Shown here one piece after another: positions 35,521-44,861 of a DNA stretch of 64,000 nt (within the stretch, counting starts at the first letter, position 1; the number at the start of each line of letters is the position of its first letter). The notes beneath the pieces are model-generated. The model was not told where the DNA came from. It did no database searches and worked only from the letters and a program-made list of their open reading frames with translations. Made by a program: the position numbers and the translations under genes. Source of the stretch: Caldilineaceae bacterium (GTDB lineage: Bacteria; Chloroflexota; Anaerolineae; Caldilineales; Caldilineaceae); NCBI GenBank assembly GCA_026645575.1, contig JAPKMW010000016.1, positions 62,001 through 126,000 of the forward strand. Reading direction: 5' to 3'.

Positions 35521-36564
35521 ATGACAACCACCATGCAAGCGGGCATCTTTACCGGCGTCGGTCAAATTGTGTTGCAGGAAGTGGACAGGCAACCGCCGCC
35601 CCCTGGCTATGCCGTCGTCGCCGTGAAACAATCTGGCATCTGTGGCAGCGATCTCCATAGCTACTTCGGCAACTGGAGTCAATCGCACACCTTTGCCCAC
35701 GGCCATGAAACCTGCGGCGTAGTGACAGCAGTGGGCGATGGCGTTACCAATTTTGCCCCAGGCGACCGCGTGGTCATCGAATGCTTTTCCCACTGTGGCG
35801 AGTGTGTCTATTGCCGCACCGGTCACTATAACCATTGCGTGAACCGGAAGGGCGTTTCGCATGAACAACATGGCGGCTTTGCGGAATATACTACGGCCCA
35901 CGCCTCCGGCCTCTTCAAAATTCCTGACAGCATGAGTGACGAAGAGGGGGCGCTGGTCGAACCGCTGGCCGTTGGCGTGCGCGCCTTGGCCCAAGCCCGC
36001 GCCACCTACCAGGATCGCGTGGCGATCATCGGCGGCGGCACGATTGGTCTGCTCTGTATGGCCGTTGCCAAAGCCAATGGGGTCAAGGAAACCTTGATCA
36101 CCGTCAAATATCCGCAACAGGCGGCGGTGGCGCGGGCGTTGGGTGTCGATCATGTAGTGGATGTGACGCAGCAGGATCTACGCACGGTTGTCAAAGAGTT
36201 GACCGGTGGCTTCGGCATGGAAGTGGTCATTGAAACCGTCGGTGCGGCCAAAGATTTCGATGACGCGTTGGCAATTGCCCGCCGCCGGGGAACGGTCGTT
36301 TTGGTGGCCGGGTATCATAAACCGCTCACGGTGGATCTGAGCCGGGTGGTCTGGCCGGAGGTGATGATCACCGGCTCCAACTGTTACGGCTATAGCGGTC
36401 TACAGACCGATTTTCAGATGGCGATTGATCTGATTGCCGGCGGCAAAGTCGATGTCACCAAGATTGTCACGCATCGCCTGCCTTTAACAGAAATTGCAAA
36501 AGCTTTTACGATTGCCGCTGATAAAAATTCCGGTTCGGTCAAGGTTCACCTGACTAATCAGTAA
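35521..36564 (+). CDS. Zinc-dependent alcohol/polyol dehydrogenase (MDR family)
   Basis: A 347-residue medium-chain dehydrogenase. Catalytic zinc ligands are Cys (GICGSDLHSY) and the His-Glu pair in FAHGHETCGVV. The structural zinc site is CGECVYCRTGHYNHC, with four Cys. The NAD(P) motif is VAIIGGGTIGLLCM. The family includes threonine, sorbitol and idonate dehydrogenases; substrate unclear. ATG 35521 has TGAGGAGA upstream. Confidence 0.9.
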   Translation: MTTTMQAGIFTGVGQIVLQEVDRQPPPPGYAVVAVKQSGICGSDLHSYFGNWSQSHTFAHGHETCGVVTAVGDGVTNFAPGDRVVIECFSHCGECVYCRTGHYNHCVNRKGVSHEQHGGFAEYTTAHASGLFKIPDSMSDEEGALVEPLAVGVRALAQARATYQDRVAIIGGGTIGLLCMAVAKANGVKETLITVKYPQQAAVARALGVDHVVDVTQQDLRTVVKELTGGFGMEVVIETVGAAKDFDDALAIARRRGTVVLVAGYHKPLTVDLSRVVWPEVMITGSNCYGYSGLQTDFQMAIDLIAGGKVDVTKIVTHRLPLTEIAKAFTIAADKNSGSVKVHLTNQ

Positions 36565-36733
36565 TTTACAAGCGTTCTCAATCGATATAACTACCAAACC
36601 AATCCCCCTTTTCTGGTAACTCTTCAGCTTCATCACCGACGACGCCAAGAAAAAGCATAGCTGGGTAGTTACTCCAAAAACCCTGTGCGGCCAATGGTCG
36701 TTTGTTGCTGCACACCAAGTCATGGAGTGTTAT

Positions 36734-39700
36734 ATGCACTATAAACTTGCTTATTACCTGATGACATCTCGTCGCTCCACGTTACTTCTTGTCACGCTTC
36801 TCCTCATCGTCGGCGTTGCCTGTCGCAGCACACCATTGGTACGTGAACCAACCTTATCATCACAGCAGCCGGGTGCTGTGCCGGCGTCGCTCGGCAGCAT
36901 TGCACCGACAGCCGGGACAGGGAAAAGCAGTACCCGGCTCACGGCCCAAACCTGGCGCAGGCTGACCGCTGCCGGCGCGCCCTGGCAGGTCGATTGGGCC
37001 AAGCTGCGGATGAACATTACCGAAGAAGGCGAACCACTGGAAGCCGGGGAAGCAGAAGCGTGGCAAACTGAACGCTACTTGGTCAACGCGCCCGATGCGC
37101 TCAACGGTTGGGGCGATGGCCCGGCGCAACGCATGAGTTATCACACCTGGCAGCGCGCCTATCCGCGCCAAACCTTGCCGGAAGCCGGTATGGCGGCGAT
37201 TCATGCCCAAGTCAACGCCATGATCGATATACGGGCGGCGGCAGAACTGCCTCGCTGGGAAAATATCGGCCCGGCGCCTATGCGTAGTTCGCTGATGGGT
37301 AAGCAGCAGATCGATGTCAGTGGACGCGTCCGTGCCATTGTCGTTGATCCGCGCAATAGCAACGTGGTCTATATCGGCGCAGCACAAGGCGGTGTCTGGA
37401 AGAGCAGCGACGGCGGCGCCAGTTGGACGCCGCTCACTGACAACCAGCCTTCGTTGGCTATCGGCGACCTGGCGCTCGACCCGACAAATCCTGAGATAGT
37501 CTATGCCGGCACCGGCGAACCGTCAACGGGCGGCAATAACTACTACGGCGCCGGGTTGCTCAAATCAACCGACGGCGGCAAAAATTGGACACTCCTGGGC
37601 GCGGATCGCTTTGGCGGCACGGGCATTGCCAAAATTATTGTTGATCCAGTGAATGCGAACACCCTCTATGTCGCCAATACGCGTACCGGCACCGAGGGAC
37701 CATCCTTGCCGCCGCGTGGGATTTTCAAATCGACCAATGGCGGCCAAAGTTGGGAAGCACTCCTGAGTTGTGATGAGCCTAGTTGCGTGGGCGCGACTGA
37801 TCTGGCGTTGCTGGCAACCAACCCGCCGACGCTGTTGGGCGGCTTTGACGGCTATGGCGTTGCCCGCAGCACTGACGGCGGCGCCAACTGGCAGTTGATC
37901 AGCAACGGCCTGCCCAGTCGCGACCAGGTCTTTGTTCAGCGCGTCGTCCTGGATCAAAGCGCTGGCAACCCCAACGTGGTCTACGCCAGTTTTCATATTG
38001 GCATCCCTGAACGCTATGACGGCGCCGTCCTCTTTCGCAGCAACGATGGTGGCCAAAATTGGGCGCAAGTCACCATTGGCGCCGAGAATTATAATTTCTG
38101 CGGTCAGCAATGTTGGTATTCCCATGAAGTGGCAGCCCACCCCACTAACCCGGATCAGGTGCTGCTCGGCGGCATGGCCAACTATGTCGATGGCGGTGAT
38201 ACGCTGGAACGGGTCAACCGTATCATTGTGCGTGTCGCCAACAATGGACAAGCGCTAACCGACCTTTCGCCCAACACTTCACCCAACACCACACTGCACC
38301 CGGATATGCACGTTATCACCTTTGACCCGAAAAATCCGCAGGTGATTTGGGCGGGTAACGATGGTGGTGTCTTTCAATCGACCGATGGCGGCGCGACTTG
38401 GCAGGCGCGCAACGAGGGATTGGCGACGCTCCAATTTACCGGCTTTGCCGTCAACCCGCAAAATGCCCAGATCATTCAAGGCGGGATGCAGGACAACAAC
38501 AAAGCCTTTACCCTGGATGGCGGCGCCAATCGCGCTTGGACAGCGGCGGATGTGGGGGATGGCGGCAACGCGCTGATCGATCCCTTCAACCCCACGATCT
38601 GGTATGGCACCCGCTTTGGCGTCTCCTTTCAACGCAACGACCAGGGATCGGCGTTGACCGGCTACTGGCCGATCCTGACCAATGGCGTTGATCGGCGTGA
38701 TAGGGCGCTCTTCTATATTCCCATTGCCGCTGACCCATCGACACAGGGCGTCTTCTATCTAGGCACCAACCGCGTCTACCGCACGGCCAACCGCGGCGAT
38801 AGTTGGGTTGCCATCAGTCCCGATCTGAGCCAGGGGCAAGGCTCGGTCTCTACCATTGCCGTCGCGCCCAGCGATCCCAAAACGATCTGGGCCGGCGCTT
38901 CTGATGGCAGCATTGCTGTTACCACCAACGGCGGCACAAATTGGACGGACAGCACCAACGCGCCGTTGCCAAACCGCTTTGTCTCCAAAATTGCCGTGGC
39001 GCCCAATAACCCGCGCCTGGCCTATGCCGTCTTCAACGGGTTTAACACCCACACCCCCGGCCGCCCCGGTCATATCTTCAAAAGCAGCGACGGCGGCGCC
39101 ACCTGGCAGGACATCAGTGGGAATCTGCCTGATGTGCCGACGCTCTCGATTATCCTGGATCGCAACGCGCCGGGGACGATCTACATCGGCACCGATGCCG
39201 GCGTCTTTCAAAGCACCAATGACGGCGCATCATGGCTTCCCTTTAACAACGGAATGCCCAATGTGGCCGTGGTTGATCTGGCCTTTAACGGCGGCGGGAA
39301 TCTCCTCTTTGCCGCCACCCACGGTCGCAGTATCTTCCGCGCTGTGCTGACAGACGCACCCCCCGCTGGCGATCAACGGCTCTTCCTGCCGGTAATTCAG
39401 CGGCAACAACCCGGCGTTCCCGCGCCGACACCGACCAACACCAGCATCCCCACGGCAACGCCAATGCCGCCCCCCACCGCCACGCCGACGCCCACCAACA
39501 CGCCGGTGACGCCGGAGGGTACAGCCTTGCCCACCTTGCCGGCCACGGCCACGCCAACGACGACCCCCACCGCGCCGCCGACGCGTACACCCGCAACGGG
39601 CAATACGCCAGCCCCGACCGGCACCCCAGATGTGAATCGCTTTGCCGATGGCTTTACCAATCCCAGCAGCGGTTGGCCGACCGGCAGCGGTAACCAGTGC

Positions 39701-40933
39701 GCGTCCGGCTATGTTGATAGCAACAATGATAGCCGGAGTGACCTCTATGGGGTGCAAGCTGTGGCCTTTGACTTTAAGTGTATTGGCGCGGCGCCCCAGG
39801 AAGCGCCGCTCAACGGTCTCTATGAGGTGACGGCGTTTAAGGGTTCTGCCAACGATGGTAGCGTTTATGGTCTGGTCTTTGGGCTAAATAACCCCACGAT
39901 CTCAGCCAATAGTCAGTTCTATGTCTTTTGGGTTGATCCAGCAGATCAGACCTATGCACTGGAGAAGTATGACCGTGGCGCCGTGAGCTATCTAACTGGC
40001 AATGCCAACAACGGCTTTGTCTTTAACAACGCTATCGCTGCTGGTGGCAATGTCAATCGCCTCCGTGTGCGCCGGGAAGGCGACCGGATCGATCTCTTTG
40101 TCAATGGCTTCTCTATGGACACGGTCGTAGCAAGCGCCTTTGCCAATCATCCCTATGTGGGGGTGGCGAATTGGTCGCCCTATTTTGCCAATGTCACCGC
40201 TTACTTTGACGACTTCGTGATCAATGGTCTCGCCACTGTCTACCAGGACAACTACAGCGATAGTGGCAGCGGTTGGGCCGAAGGCGATATTACCATCTGT
40301 CAGGCGGCCTATGGCGCCGGCGCCTATCGTACGGCGGCGCAGGCGGACTTCTTCTGTATGTTCCGTTCACCGGCTGCCGCTCAACGCAATGGTCGCTTCA
40401 CCGCCACCATGCGCCGCGAGGAGAGCTTCTACCAGATGGCCTATGGCGTCATTGTGGGTGAGGATGGCAACTTTGGCAACTTCTACGCCCTGCTGGTCAT
40501 CCCCGACACGCGCAGCTATGCCCTGGCAAAGTATATCGACGGGCAAGGGTGGCTCGGCCTGACCTGGAATACGGTCGATAATACCGCTTGGCTCTACAGT
40601 GAAGCCATCTATTCCGGTCTGGCGCAGAATGAATTGACGCTGGAACGGGACGGCAACCTCTTCCGCCTCTATATCAACGGGCAATTTCTGGGTGGTTATC
40701 TGGATGATCAACCCTTGCCCACCGGCTACTACGGCCTGATCAACTGGGCGTCACAATTTGAAGCCGCCTTGGCCGACTTTGATAATTACAAGGTTGTGGC
40801 TTGGGATGCCGGCGGGGATGGTGGTCAAGTTGCGGCGGCGCAAAGCCTAAGTCAATCGACGGCGGCGCGCCAGATGAGCGCCGCTGGTCTACAAAGAATG
40901 CGGCAGTTGACAGGGGCAACGAAGATCGAGTAA
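36734..40933 (+). CDS. Large Asp-box (BNR/sortilin-like) secreted protein with LamG-like tail
   Basis: A 1399-residue protein. The N terminus has a hydrophobic signal ending LLIVGVAC, a plausible though imperfect lipobox. Residues about 175-870 are propeller blades with many Asp-box motifs (SSDGGASWTPL, STDGGKNWTLL, STNDGASW). LFLPVIQRQQ and a Thr/Pro linker (about 890-970) follow, then two jelly-roll domains (about 970-1160 and 1165-1350) like those of 8198 and 9977. ATG 36734 is favoured by GGAG 6 bases upstream. Asp-box propellers occur in sialidases and xyloglucanases; no catalytic set could be identified, so carbohydrate or protein binding is safer. Confidence 0.82.
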   Translation: MHYKLAYYLMTSRRSTLLLVTLLLIVGVACRSTPLVREPTLSSQQPGAVPASLGSIAPTAGTGKSSTRLTAQTWRRLTAAGAPWQVDWAKLRMNITEEGEPLEAGEAEAWQTERYLVNAPDALNGWGDGPAQRMSYHTWQRAYPRQTLPEAGMAAIHAQVNAMIDIRAAAELPRWENIGPAPMRSSLMGKQQIDVSGRVRAIVVDPRNSNVVYIGAAQGGVWKSSDGGASWTPLTDNQPSLAIGDLALDPTNPEIVYAGTGEPSTGGNNYYGAGLLKSTDGGKNWTLLGADRFGGTGIAKIIVDPVNANTLYVANTRTGTEGPSLPPRGIFKSTNGGQSWEALLSCDEPSCVGATDLALLATNPPTLLGGFDGYGVARSTDGGANWQLISNGLPSRDQVFVQRVVLDQSAGNPNVVYASFHIGIPERYDGAVLFRSNDGGQNWAQVTIGAENYNFCGQQCWYSHEVAAHPTNPDQVLLGGMANYVDGGDTLERVNRIIVRVANNGQALTDLSPNTSPNTTLHPDMHVITFDPKNPQVIWAGNDGGVFQSTDGGATWQARNEGLATLQFTGFAVNPQNAQIIQGGMQDNNKAFTLDGGANRAWTAADVGDGGNALIDPFNPTIWYGTRFGVSFQRNDQGSALTGYWPILTNGVDRRDRALFYIPIAADPSTQGVFYLGTNRVYRTANRGDSWVAISPDLSQGQGSVSTIAVAPSDPKTIWAGASDGSIAVTTNGGTNWTDSTNAPLPNRFVSKIAVAPNNPRLAYAVFNGFNTHTPGRPGHIFKSSDGGATWQDISGNLPDVPTLSIILDRNAPGTIYIGTDAGVFQSTNDGASWLPFNNGMPNVAVVDLAFNGGGNLLFAATHGRSIFRAVLTDAPPAGDQRLFLPVIQRQQPGVPAPTPTNTSIPTATPMPPPTATPTPTNTPVTPEGTALPTLPATATPTTTPTAPPTRTPATGNTPAPTGTPDVNRFADGFTNPSSGWPTGSGNQCASGYVDSNNDSRSDLYGVQAVAFDFKCIGAAPQEAPLNGLYEVTAFKGSANDGSVYGLVFGLNNPTISANSQFYVFWVDPADQTYALEKYDRGAVSYLTGNANNGFVFNNAIAAGGNVNRLRVRREGDRIDLFVNGFSMDTVVASAFANHPYVGVANWSPYFANVTAYFDDFVINGLATVYQDNYSDSGSGWAEGDITICQAAYGAGAYRTAAQADFFCMFRSPAAAQRNGRFTATMRREESFYQMAYGVIVGEDGNFGNFYALLVIPDTRSYALAKYIDGQGWLGLTWNTVDNTAWLYSEAIYSGLAQNELTLERDGNLFRLYINGQFLGGYLDDQPLPTGYYGLINWASQFEAALADFDNYKVVAWDAGGDGGQVAAAQSLSQSTAARQMSAAGLQRMRQLTGATKIE

Positions 40934-40956
40934 CGTTTGGGCTAGTTTCTGTAGAA

Positions 40957-40991
40957 AACCATCTGGGAAGCCCTCTGCTTCCCGGATGGTT
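40957..40991 (+). terminator. Hairpin after the Asp-box gene
   Basis: Arms 40957-40970 and 40978-40991 pair over 14 nt (one G-T) around CCCTCTG, 23 bases past the stop codon. The bases after it (CACTTAATGTATTT) are only weakly T-rich, so termination is likely but not certain. Confidence 0.6.
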
Positions 40992-41062
40992 CACTTAATG
41001 TATTTGCGTTTCACGGCAGAAAGTGTATTACCCTATAAAGCCTCGCCTGAAAAGCCGCCTTG

Positions 41063-41091
41063 TTGACAAGGTCGCTAATTACTGATAAGCT
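41063..41091 (+). promoter_or_regulatory. Possible promoter for the broken 41113 gene
   Basis: TTGACA (41063-41068), a 17-nt spacer and TAAGCT (41086-41091). Transcription would begin near 41098, which leaves too little leader for ATG 41113 and fits ATG 41164 better. Confidence 0.45.
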
Positions 41092-41112
41092 TACCGTAAG
41101 TTACCGCAATCC

Positions 41113-41985
41113 ATGTCCTATGAGATCGTAAAGCGCACTACCGAAAGGGAGCAACAAAACACCATGCAGGAATGCGGCGAGGTCTTAGTTGCCATTATCA
41201 ATAATCATAGCGATTTTCTGCTTGCTAGGGAAAAACAGTGGTATCGTATTCCCATAGACAGCCAGGCCAAATGGCTGAAAAAGCGTTGGCCGCCCCGTTG
41301 GTTGGCCTTCTACCAGACTAAAATTTTTGGCGCTGAAGCTTATTCGATTCGGTATTTCACCAAGGTGAAAGGAATCCAAGAAGCTTACCGCTGGCAACTT
41401 TTCCCAGAGGAGAAGCAAGGAGCAAAGATCAACAACCGCTATTATTAACTGCTGCTTGAACCTTTGCAGCAGTTGCCCAAGCCGATCTTCAGCCGCCGTC
41501 GGCGACGACTTGTGTTTATTGCCACCACCTGGGATAAATTTCGCACTGCCACCGAAATCAATGACCTTTACGACGAAAGCCCATTGGAAGATCGCCTTTG
41601 GGCAGAGTTTAAGCGGCTGGCCATTAATGCAGAACGGCAAGAGTTGGTTACGATTGAAGACCGCAATTACTTTCTTGACTTTGCCATCTATTGCGACGCT
41701 GGCAAAATTGATGTCGAAACGGATGGCGACGAGTGGCACGCCAACCCGGAAAAGGCCGCGTTGGATAATGTGCGTGATAATGATTTGGAAAGTAAAGGTT
41801 GGCAGCAACTGCGCTTCAACACCAAACAAATCCGGGAGGCGTTAACCAACTATTGCGTTCCTAAAATTGTCGAAACCATTAACTATTTGGGCGGCCTCCC
41901 AAAAGAAGGGAAACTGCTCCCGCGCAAAATTGACTTGAATCGACCGGATGGCGCCTATCAATTAGGTTTATTTGACACCGCGTAA
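41113..41985 (+). pseudogene. DUF559-like endonuclease-domain gene interrupted by one in-frame TAA
   Basis: Two adjacent frames in the same phase, 41113-41447 and 41449-41985, are separated by a single TAA at 41446-41448. Read through, they give one continuous protein of about 290 residues. The N-terminal half has AREKQWYRIPIDSQAKWLKK and WPPRWLAFYQTK. The C-terminal half has LPKPIFSRRRRRLVFIATTW, DLYDESPLEDRLWAEFKRL and a DUF559/Vsr-like nuclease core (FLDFAIYC, KIDVETDGDEWH, GWQQLRFNTKQIRE). The stop follows RYY at a site where I would expect Gln, so CAA to TAA is the simplest event. The true start may be ATG 41164 (MQECGEVLVAI). Confidence 0.8.
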
Positions 41986-42050
41986 CGAACCCGTAATGGT
42001 GCTACAGTTGTGAACTACACAATCTACCCGTTGGTGAATTTCAGTAAAAT

Positions 42051-42079
42051 TTGACAATAAATTTAATTACCGATAAAAT
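42051..42079 (+). promoter_or_regulatory. Strong sigma-70-type promoter for the broken DUF1016 gene
   Basis: TTGACA (42051-42056), a 17-nt AT-rich spacer and TAAAAT (42074-42079). It is close to consensus and lies about 30 bases before ATG 42115, so the interrupted gene keeps an intact promoter. Confidence 0.75.
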
Positions 42080-42114
42080 TTGCTAACTAGCAATCAACGA
42101 GTAGGGACACAACC

Positions 42115-43302
42115 ATGCCCAAGAAGAAAGCACTTTCGCCCAAAACTGAACCCATGCGATCTGACTTTTTTCAGGAGGTCGCCACGATTTTGCGCAATGC
42201 GCGCCATAACGCTTATCGCGCCATTAACTTTGCGATGGTGGAAGCCTATTGGCAAGTAGGGCGGATGATTGTCGAAGAGGAACAATAGGGGAAGGAACGG
42301 GCAGAGTATGGGCAAATCTTGCTCAAAAACTTGTCCACCCGTCTTCAAGCAGAGTTCGGGAAAGGGTTTTCTGAGCAAAGCCTGCGTAATTTTCGGCAGT
42401 TTTACTTGTGCTTTCCAATTCGCTCCGCGCCGCGGAGCGAATTGGAATCATCATCTGCGAAAGAGACAGATTATGAAGCAGTTAAGTCATCCCCAGGAGT
42501 AAGCGATATATTGCGTCCCGAACTTACCTGGACTCATTACCGTCTCTTAATGCGCGTCGAAAACGCCAGAGCGCGTGCTTATTATATGCAAGAAGCCGCA
42601 GAACAGAACTGGAGCAGCCGCGCTTTGGAACGGCAAATCAACTCCTTCTACTATGAGCGTCTTCTTGCCAGTCGGGAGAAAGAGTCGGTGATTGCTGAGA
42701 TGCGTGAAAACACGGCGCCGCTGGCCGACCGGCTAGAAGACTTTTTGAAAAATCCCTACGTGCTGGAGTTTCTCGACATACCGGATCGCGCCGCGTTTCA
42801 TGAACGCGAGATTGAACAGGGCATTATCGATAAGCTCCAAGCCTTTCTGCTGGAACTGGGGAAGGGCTATGCCTTTGTCGCTCGCCAGCAGCGCATCAGC
42901 ACCGAGACCAAAGAGTTTTATATTGATCTCGTTTTTTATAATTTTATCCTCAAGTGCTTTGTCCTGATCGACCTCAAGAGCGGCGAACTTACGCACCAGG
43001 ACATCGGCCAGATGGACATGTATGTGCGCCTCTACGAAGATAAATTCAAACGGGCCGATGACAACCCAACCATTGGTATCATCCTATGTACGGAAAAGGA
43101 TGCCACCATCGTCAAATATTCAATGTTGGAGGAGAGCCGTCAACTCTTCGCCGCCCGCTATCAACTCTATCTGCCAACCGAACAGGAGTTGATCGCCGAG
43201 ATCGAACGGGAGAAACGGCTCATCTTACGGGAATTGCGCGAACCATATATCGTCAAAAAGCAGGTAGGCAATGGCGCTTACGCTGCGTTCTTCGCCAAAT
43301 AG
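42115..43302 (+). pseudogene. DUF1016/YhcG-type PD-(D/E)XK nuclease gene interrupted by one in-frame TAG
   Basis: ATG 42115 opens a frame ending at TAG 42286-42288 after 57 residues (ending RMIVEEEQ). The same frame resumes at once with GKERAEYGQILLKNLS and runs to 43302, giving about 395 residues in all. Family proteins read EEEQQGxERAEYG here, so TAG replaces a Gln (CAG to TAG). The C-terminal part keeps the YhcG nuclease core: FYIDLVFYN, FVLIDLKSGELTHQDIGQMDMY and PTIGIILCTEKD. A palindrome sits inside the gene (42413-42447). YhcG proteins are linked to DNA repair or to restriction loci. It overlaps the convergent GNAT gene by 25 bp. Confidence 0.85.
42413..42447. repeat. 17-bp perfect palindrome inside a coding sequence
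   Basis: Arms 42413-42429 and 42431-42447 pair perfectly around one central C. It codes FPIRSAPRSELE within the DUF1016 frame, in a stretch of about 30 residues that looks like an insertion before the conserved ELTWTHYRLL block. Confidence 0.92.
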
Positions 43303-44330
43303 CTCTCCACCTGCGTCCGTTCCACTTGCCAAAAACATTGTGCCATAAAGGGTTTAAACCCCAGTTCGTGGTTGATCTTCAACATACCGGCATTAGAATC
43401 AGCGTTGTTGGTGCGCACGACAGTCACCTGCGGGCGTTCGCGTCGCACTTTGTCCAACATGGCCGCTTTGAGCCAACGCCCCAACCCCATCCCCCGATAT
43501 TCAGGGAAGACGCCGGTGTCCCCCTGACCCAAAATCTGGGGGCGGTCCGGGTGCCAGAAGACAGTGGTAAAGCCGGCCAGCCGACCGGTGGCCTTTTCCC
43601 GTGCATAGAGTGTCCACCGCTCTGTATTGGTGGCAAGCAAATTTTGATCCCACTCCTGTAACAGGGCCGGCGTCAAGGTAATATCCTCTATCTGCATCTC
43701 ATCACGCGGCGCGCTGTTCATCACGCTGTAGAGTTGGGCGATCTCCTCCAGTTGCGCGGCGGGGTACGGACCTGCCCAAAGCCCCAAGTGGAAACCGGTG
43801 GCGCGCTCCTGGGCGCGTTGTTGCCACCTGTCCAACAAGCTACGATCCAGATCGGCAAGCACCAATTGATTGGTATGGCCCTCAATCCCTTTGCGCGCGC
43901 CGATCCGTTCCATAAACTGAATCCCTGCCGGGATCCGATCAGTAGTGCCGGCTGCCAATAGAGTGCGATTGTTACGCCGGGCGATGTCAACAATATAGCC
44001 CAGTAACTGTTTGCCCAAACTCTGGCGACGGTAGGCTGGATGCACTTCCAGATCGAATTGCAAGAGGTGTTGATTTGAGTCGGTGTCAAAGATCAAGCCG
44101 AAGCCTTTGCCCACAATCTCACCTGCCTCATTCCAGGCCAGCCACGGCTCGATCACAAAAGAGGTCGGCTTGCTCCGCCACCAGCGGATACATTCCTCGT
44201 CAGAGGTAACCGGATCATCGGGCAGACATTCGCGCCGGATCAGATTCTCAAAAGTGTTGAGCCGGCGAAATTCGTCGTCACTCGCCGTCTGGTAGGCAAA
44301 GGGACGGATTGCAATAGGTGGGGTAGACAT
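43278..44330 (-). CDS. Tandem GNAT-fold acetyltransferase
   Basis: A 350-residue protein with two GNAT domains. The first (about residues 5-165) has the acetyl-CoA loop VHPAYRRQSLGKQLLGYIVD. The second (about 200-350) has GVFPEYRGMGLGRWLKAAML and ends with NHELGFKPFMAQCFWQVER. Two-domain GNATs include mycothiol synthase and some antibiotic-modifying enzymes; the substrate is open. The start at 44330 has AAAGGAGATCACG upstream. A decayed copy of the 3' end lies at 44948-45016. Confidence 0.88.
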   Translation of the reverse strand: MSTPPIAIRPFAYQTASDDEFRRLNTFENLIRRECLPDDPVTSDEECIRWWRSKPTSFVIEPWLAWNEAGEIVGKGFGLIFDTDSNQHLLQFDLEVHPAYRRQSLGKQLLGYIVDIARRNNRTLLAAGTTDRIPAGIQFMERIGARKGIEGHTNQLVLADLDRSLLDRWQQRAQERATGFHLGLWAGPYPAAQLEEIAQLYSVMNSAPRDEMQIEDITLTPALLQEWDQNLLATNTERWTLYAREKATGRLAGFTTVFWHPDRPQILGQGDTGVFPEYRGMGLGRWLKAAMLDKVRRERPQVTVVRTNNADSNAGMLKINHELGFKPFMAQCFWQVERTQVESYLAKNAA

Positions 44331-44363
44331 CGTGATCTCCTTTGGTCACTCTAGCCGCAAGCA

Positions 44364-44861
44364 TCAAACAAAGACTTCAGCACACGGGATGTCGATATTC
44401 AGCGCCGGATCATGAATGACATCGGCAACTGTAAAGGTTTGCCATTTGGTCATGCTTGTATAGACATGAACGGTGCGGGTCGTCGGTTCGACCAGCCAAC
44501 AGGAAATAATTCCTAACGCGAAGTAAGCTCTAAACTTTTCTAGTAGAGAAGCGATAAACTGGCGTGGTGATAACACTTCTACCACTAATAGAGGCATTTC
44601 ATCCATTTTGAGAATGTCAAAGGGAATGCTTAAGTCACGCTTCGGGTAGATGCAGACATCGGGAATTAATTCGTCTTTCACGTTATAGCGTGTCTTATCC
44701 AGTGAACTACTATCTAAACTTAACTCGATGGCAACCGAATAGTTGCCCAGTTGTTTAAAGACAAACGCTAAATTCGCCTGAACAGTCGAGTGGTTGTATG
44801 ATCCCATGTCCTCCACTTCCTCTTCTTCTTCTTCTTCGAGTAGTAAAGTCATTTCGCTCAT
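44364..44861 (-). CDS. Short Uma2-family (DUF820) nuclease-like protein
   Basis: A 165-residue protein, shorter than usual for the family because the N-terminal part is reduced to a Glu run (residues 8-17, coded by a GAA/GAG run that could vary by slippage). The core keeps IPDVCIYPKRD (Asp), PLLVVEVLSPRQFIASLLEK and RAYFALGIISCWLVEP. It is probably functional as a small family member. Confidence 0.82.
   Translation of the reverse strand: MSEMTLLLEEEEEEEVEDMGSYNHSTVQANLAFVFKQLGNYSVAIELSLDSSSLDKTRYNVKDELIPDVCIYPKRDLSIPFDILKMDEMPLLVVEVLSPRQFIASLLEKFRAYFALGIISCWLVEPTTRTVHVYTSMTKWQTFTVADVIHDPALNIDIPCAEVFV

Noticed and set aside
41113..41985. Two separate genes at 41113-41448 and 41464-41985
   Set aside because: Both are in the same phase, divided by a single TAA, and together match one continuous protein; the second would need a TTG start without a ribosome binding site.
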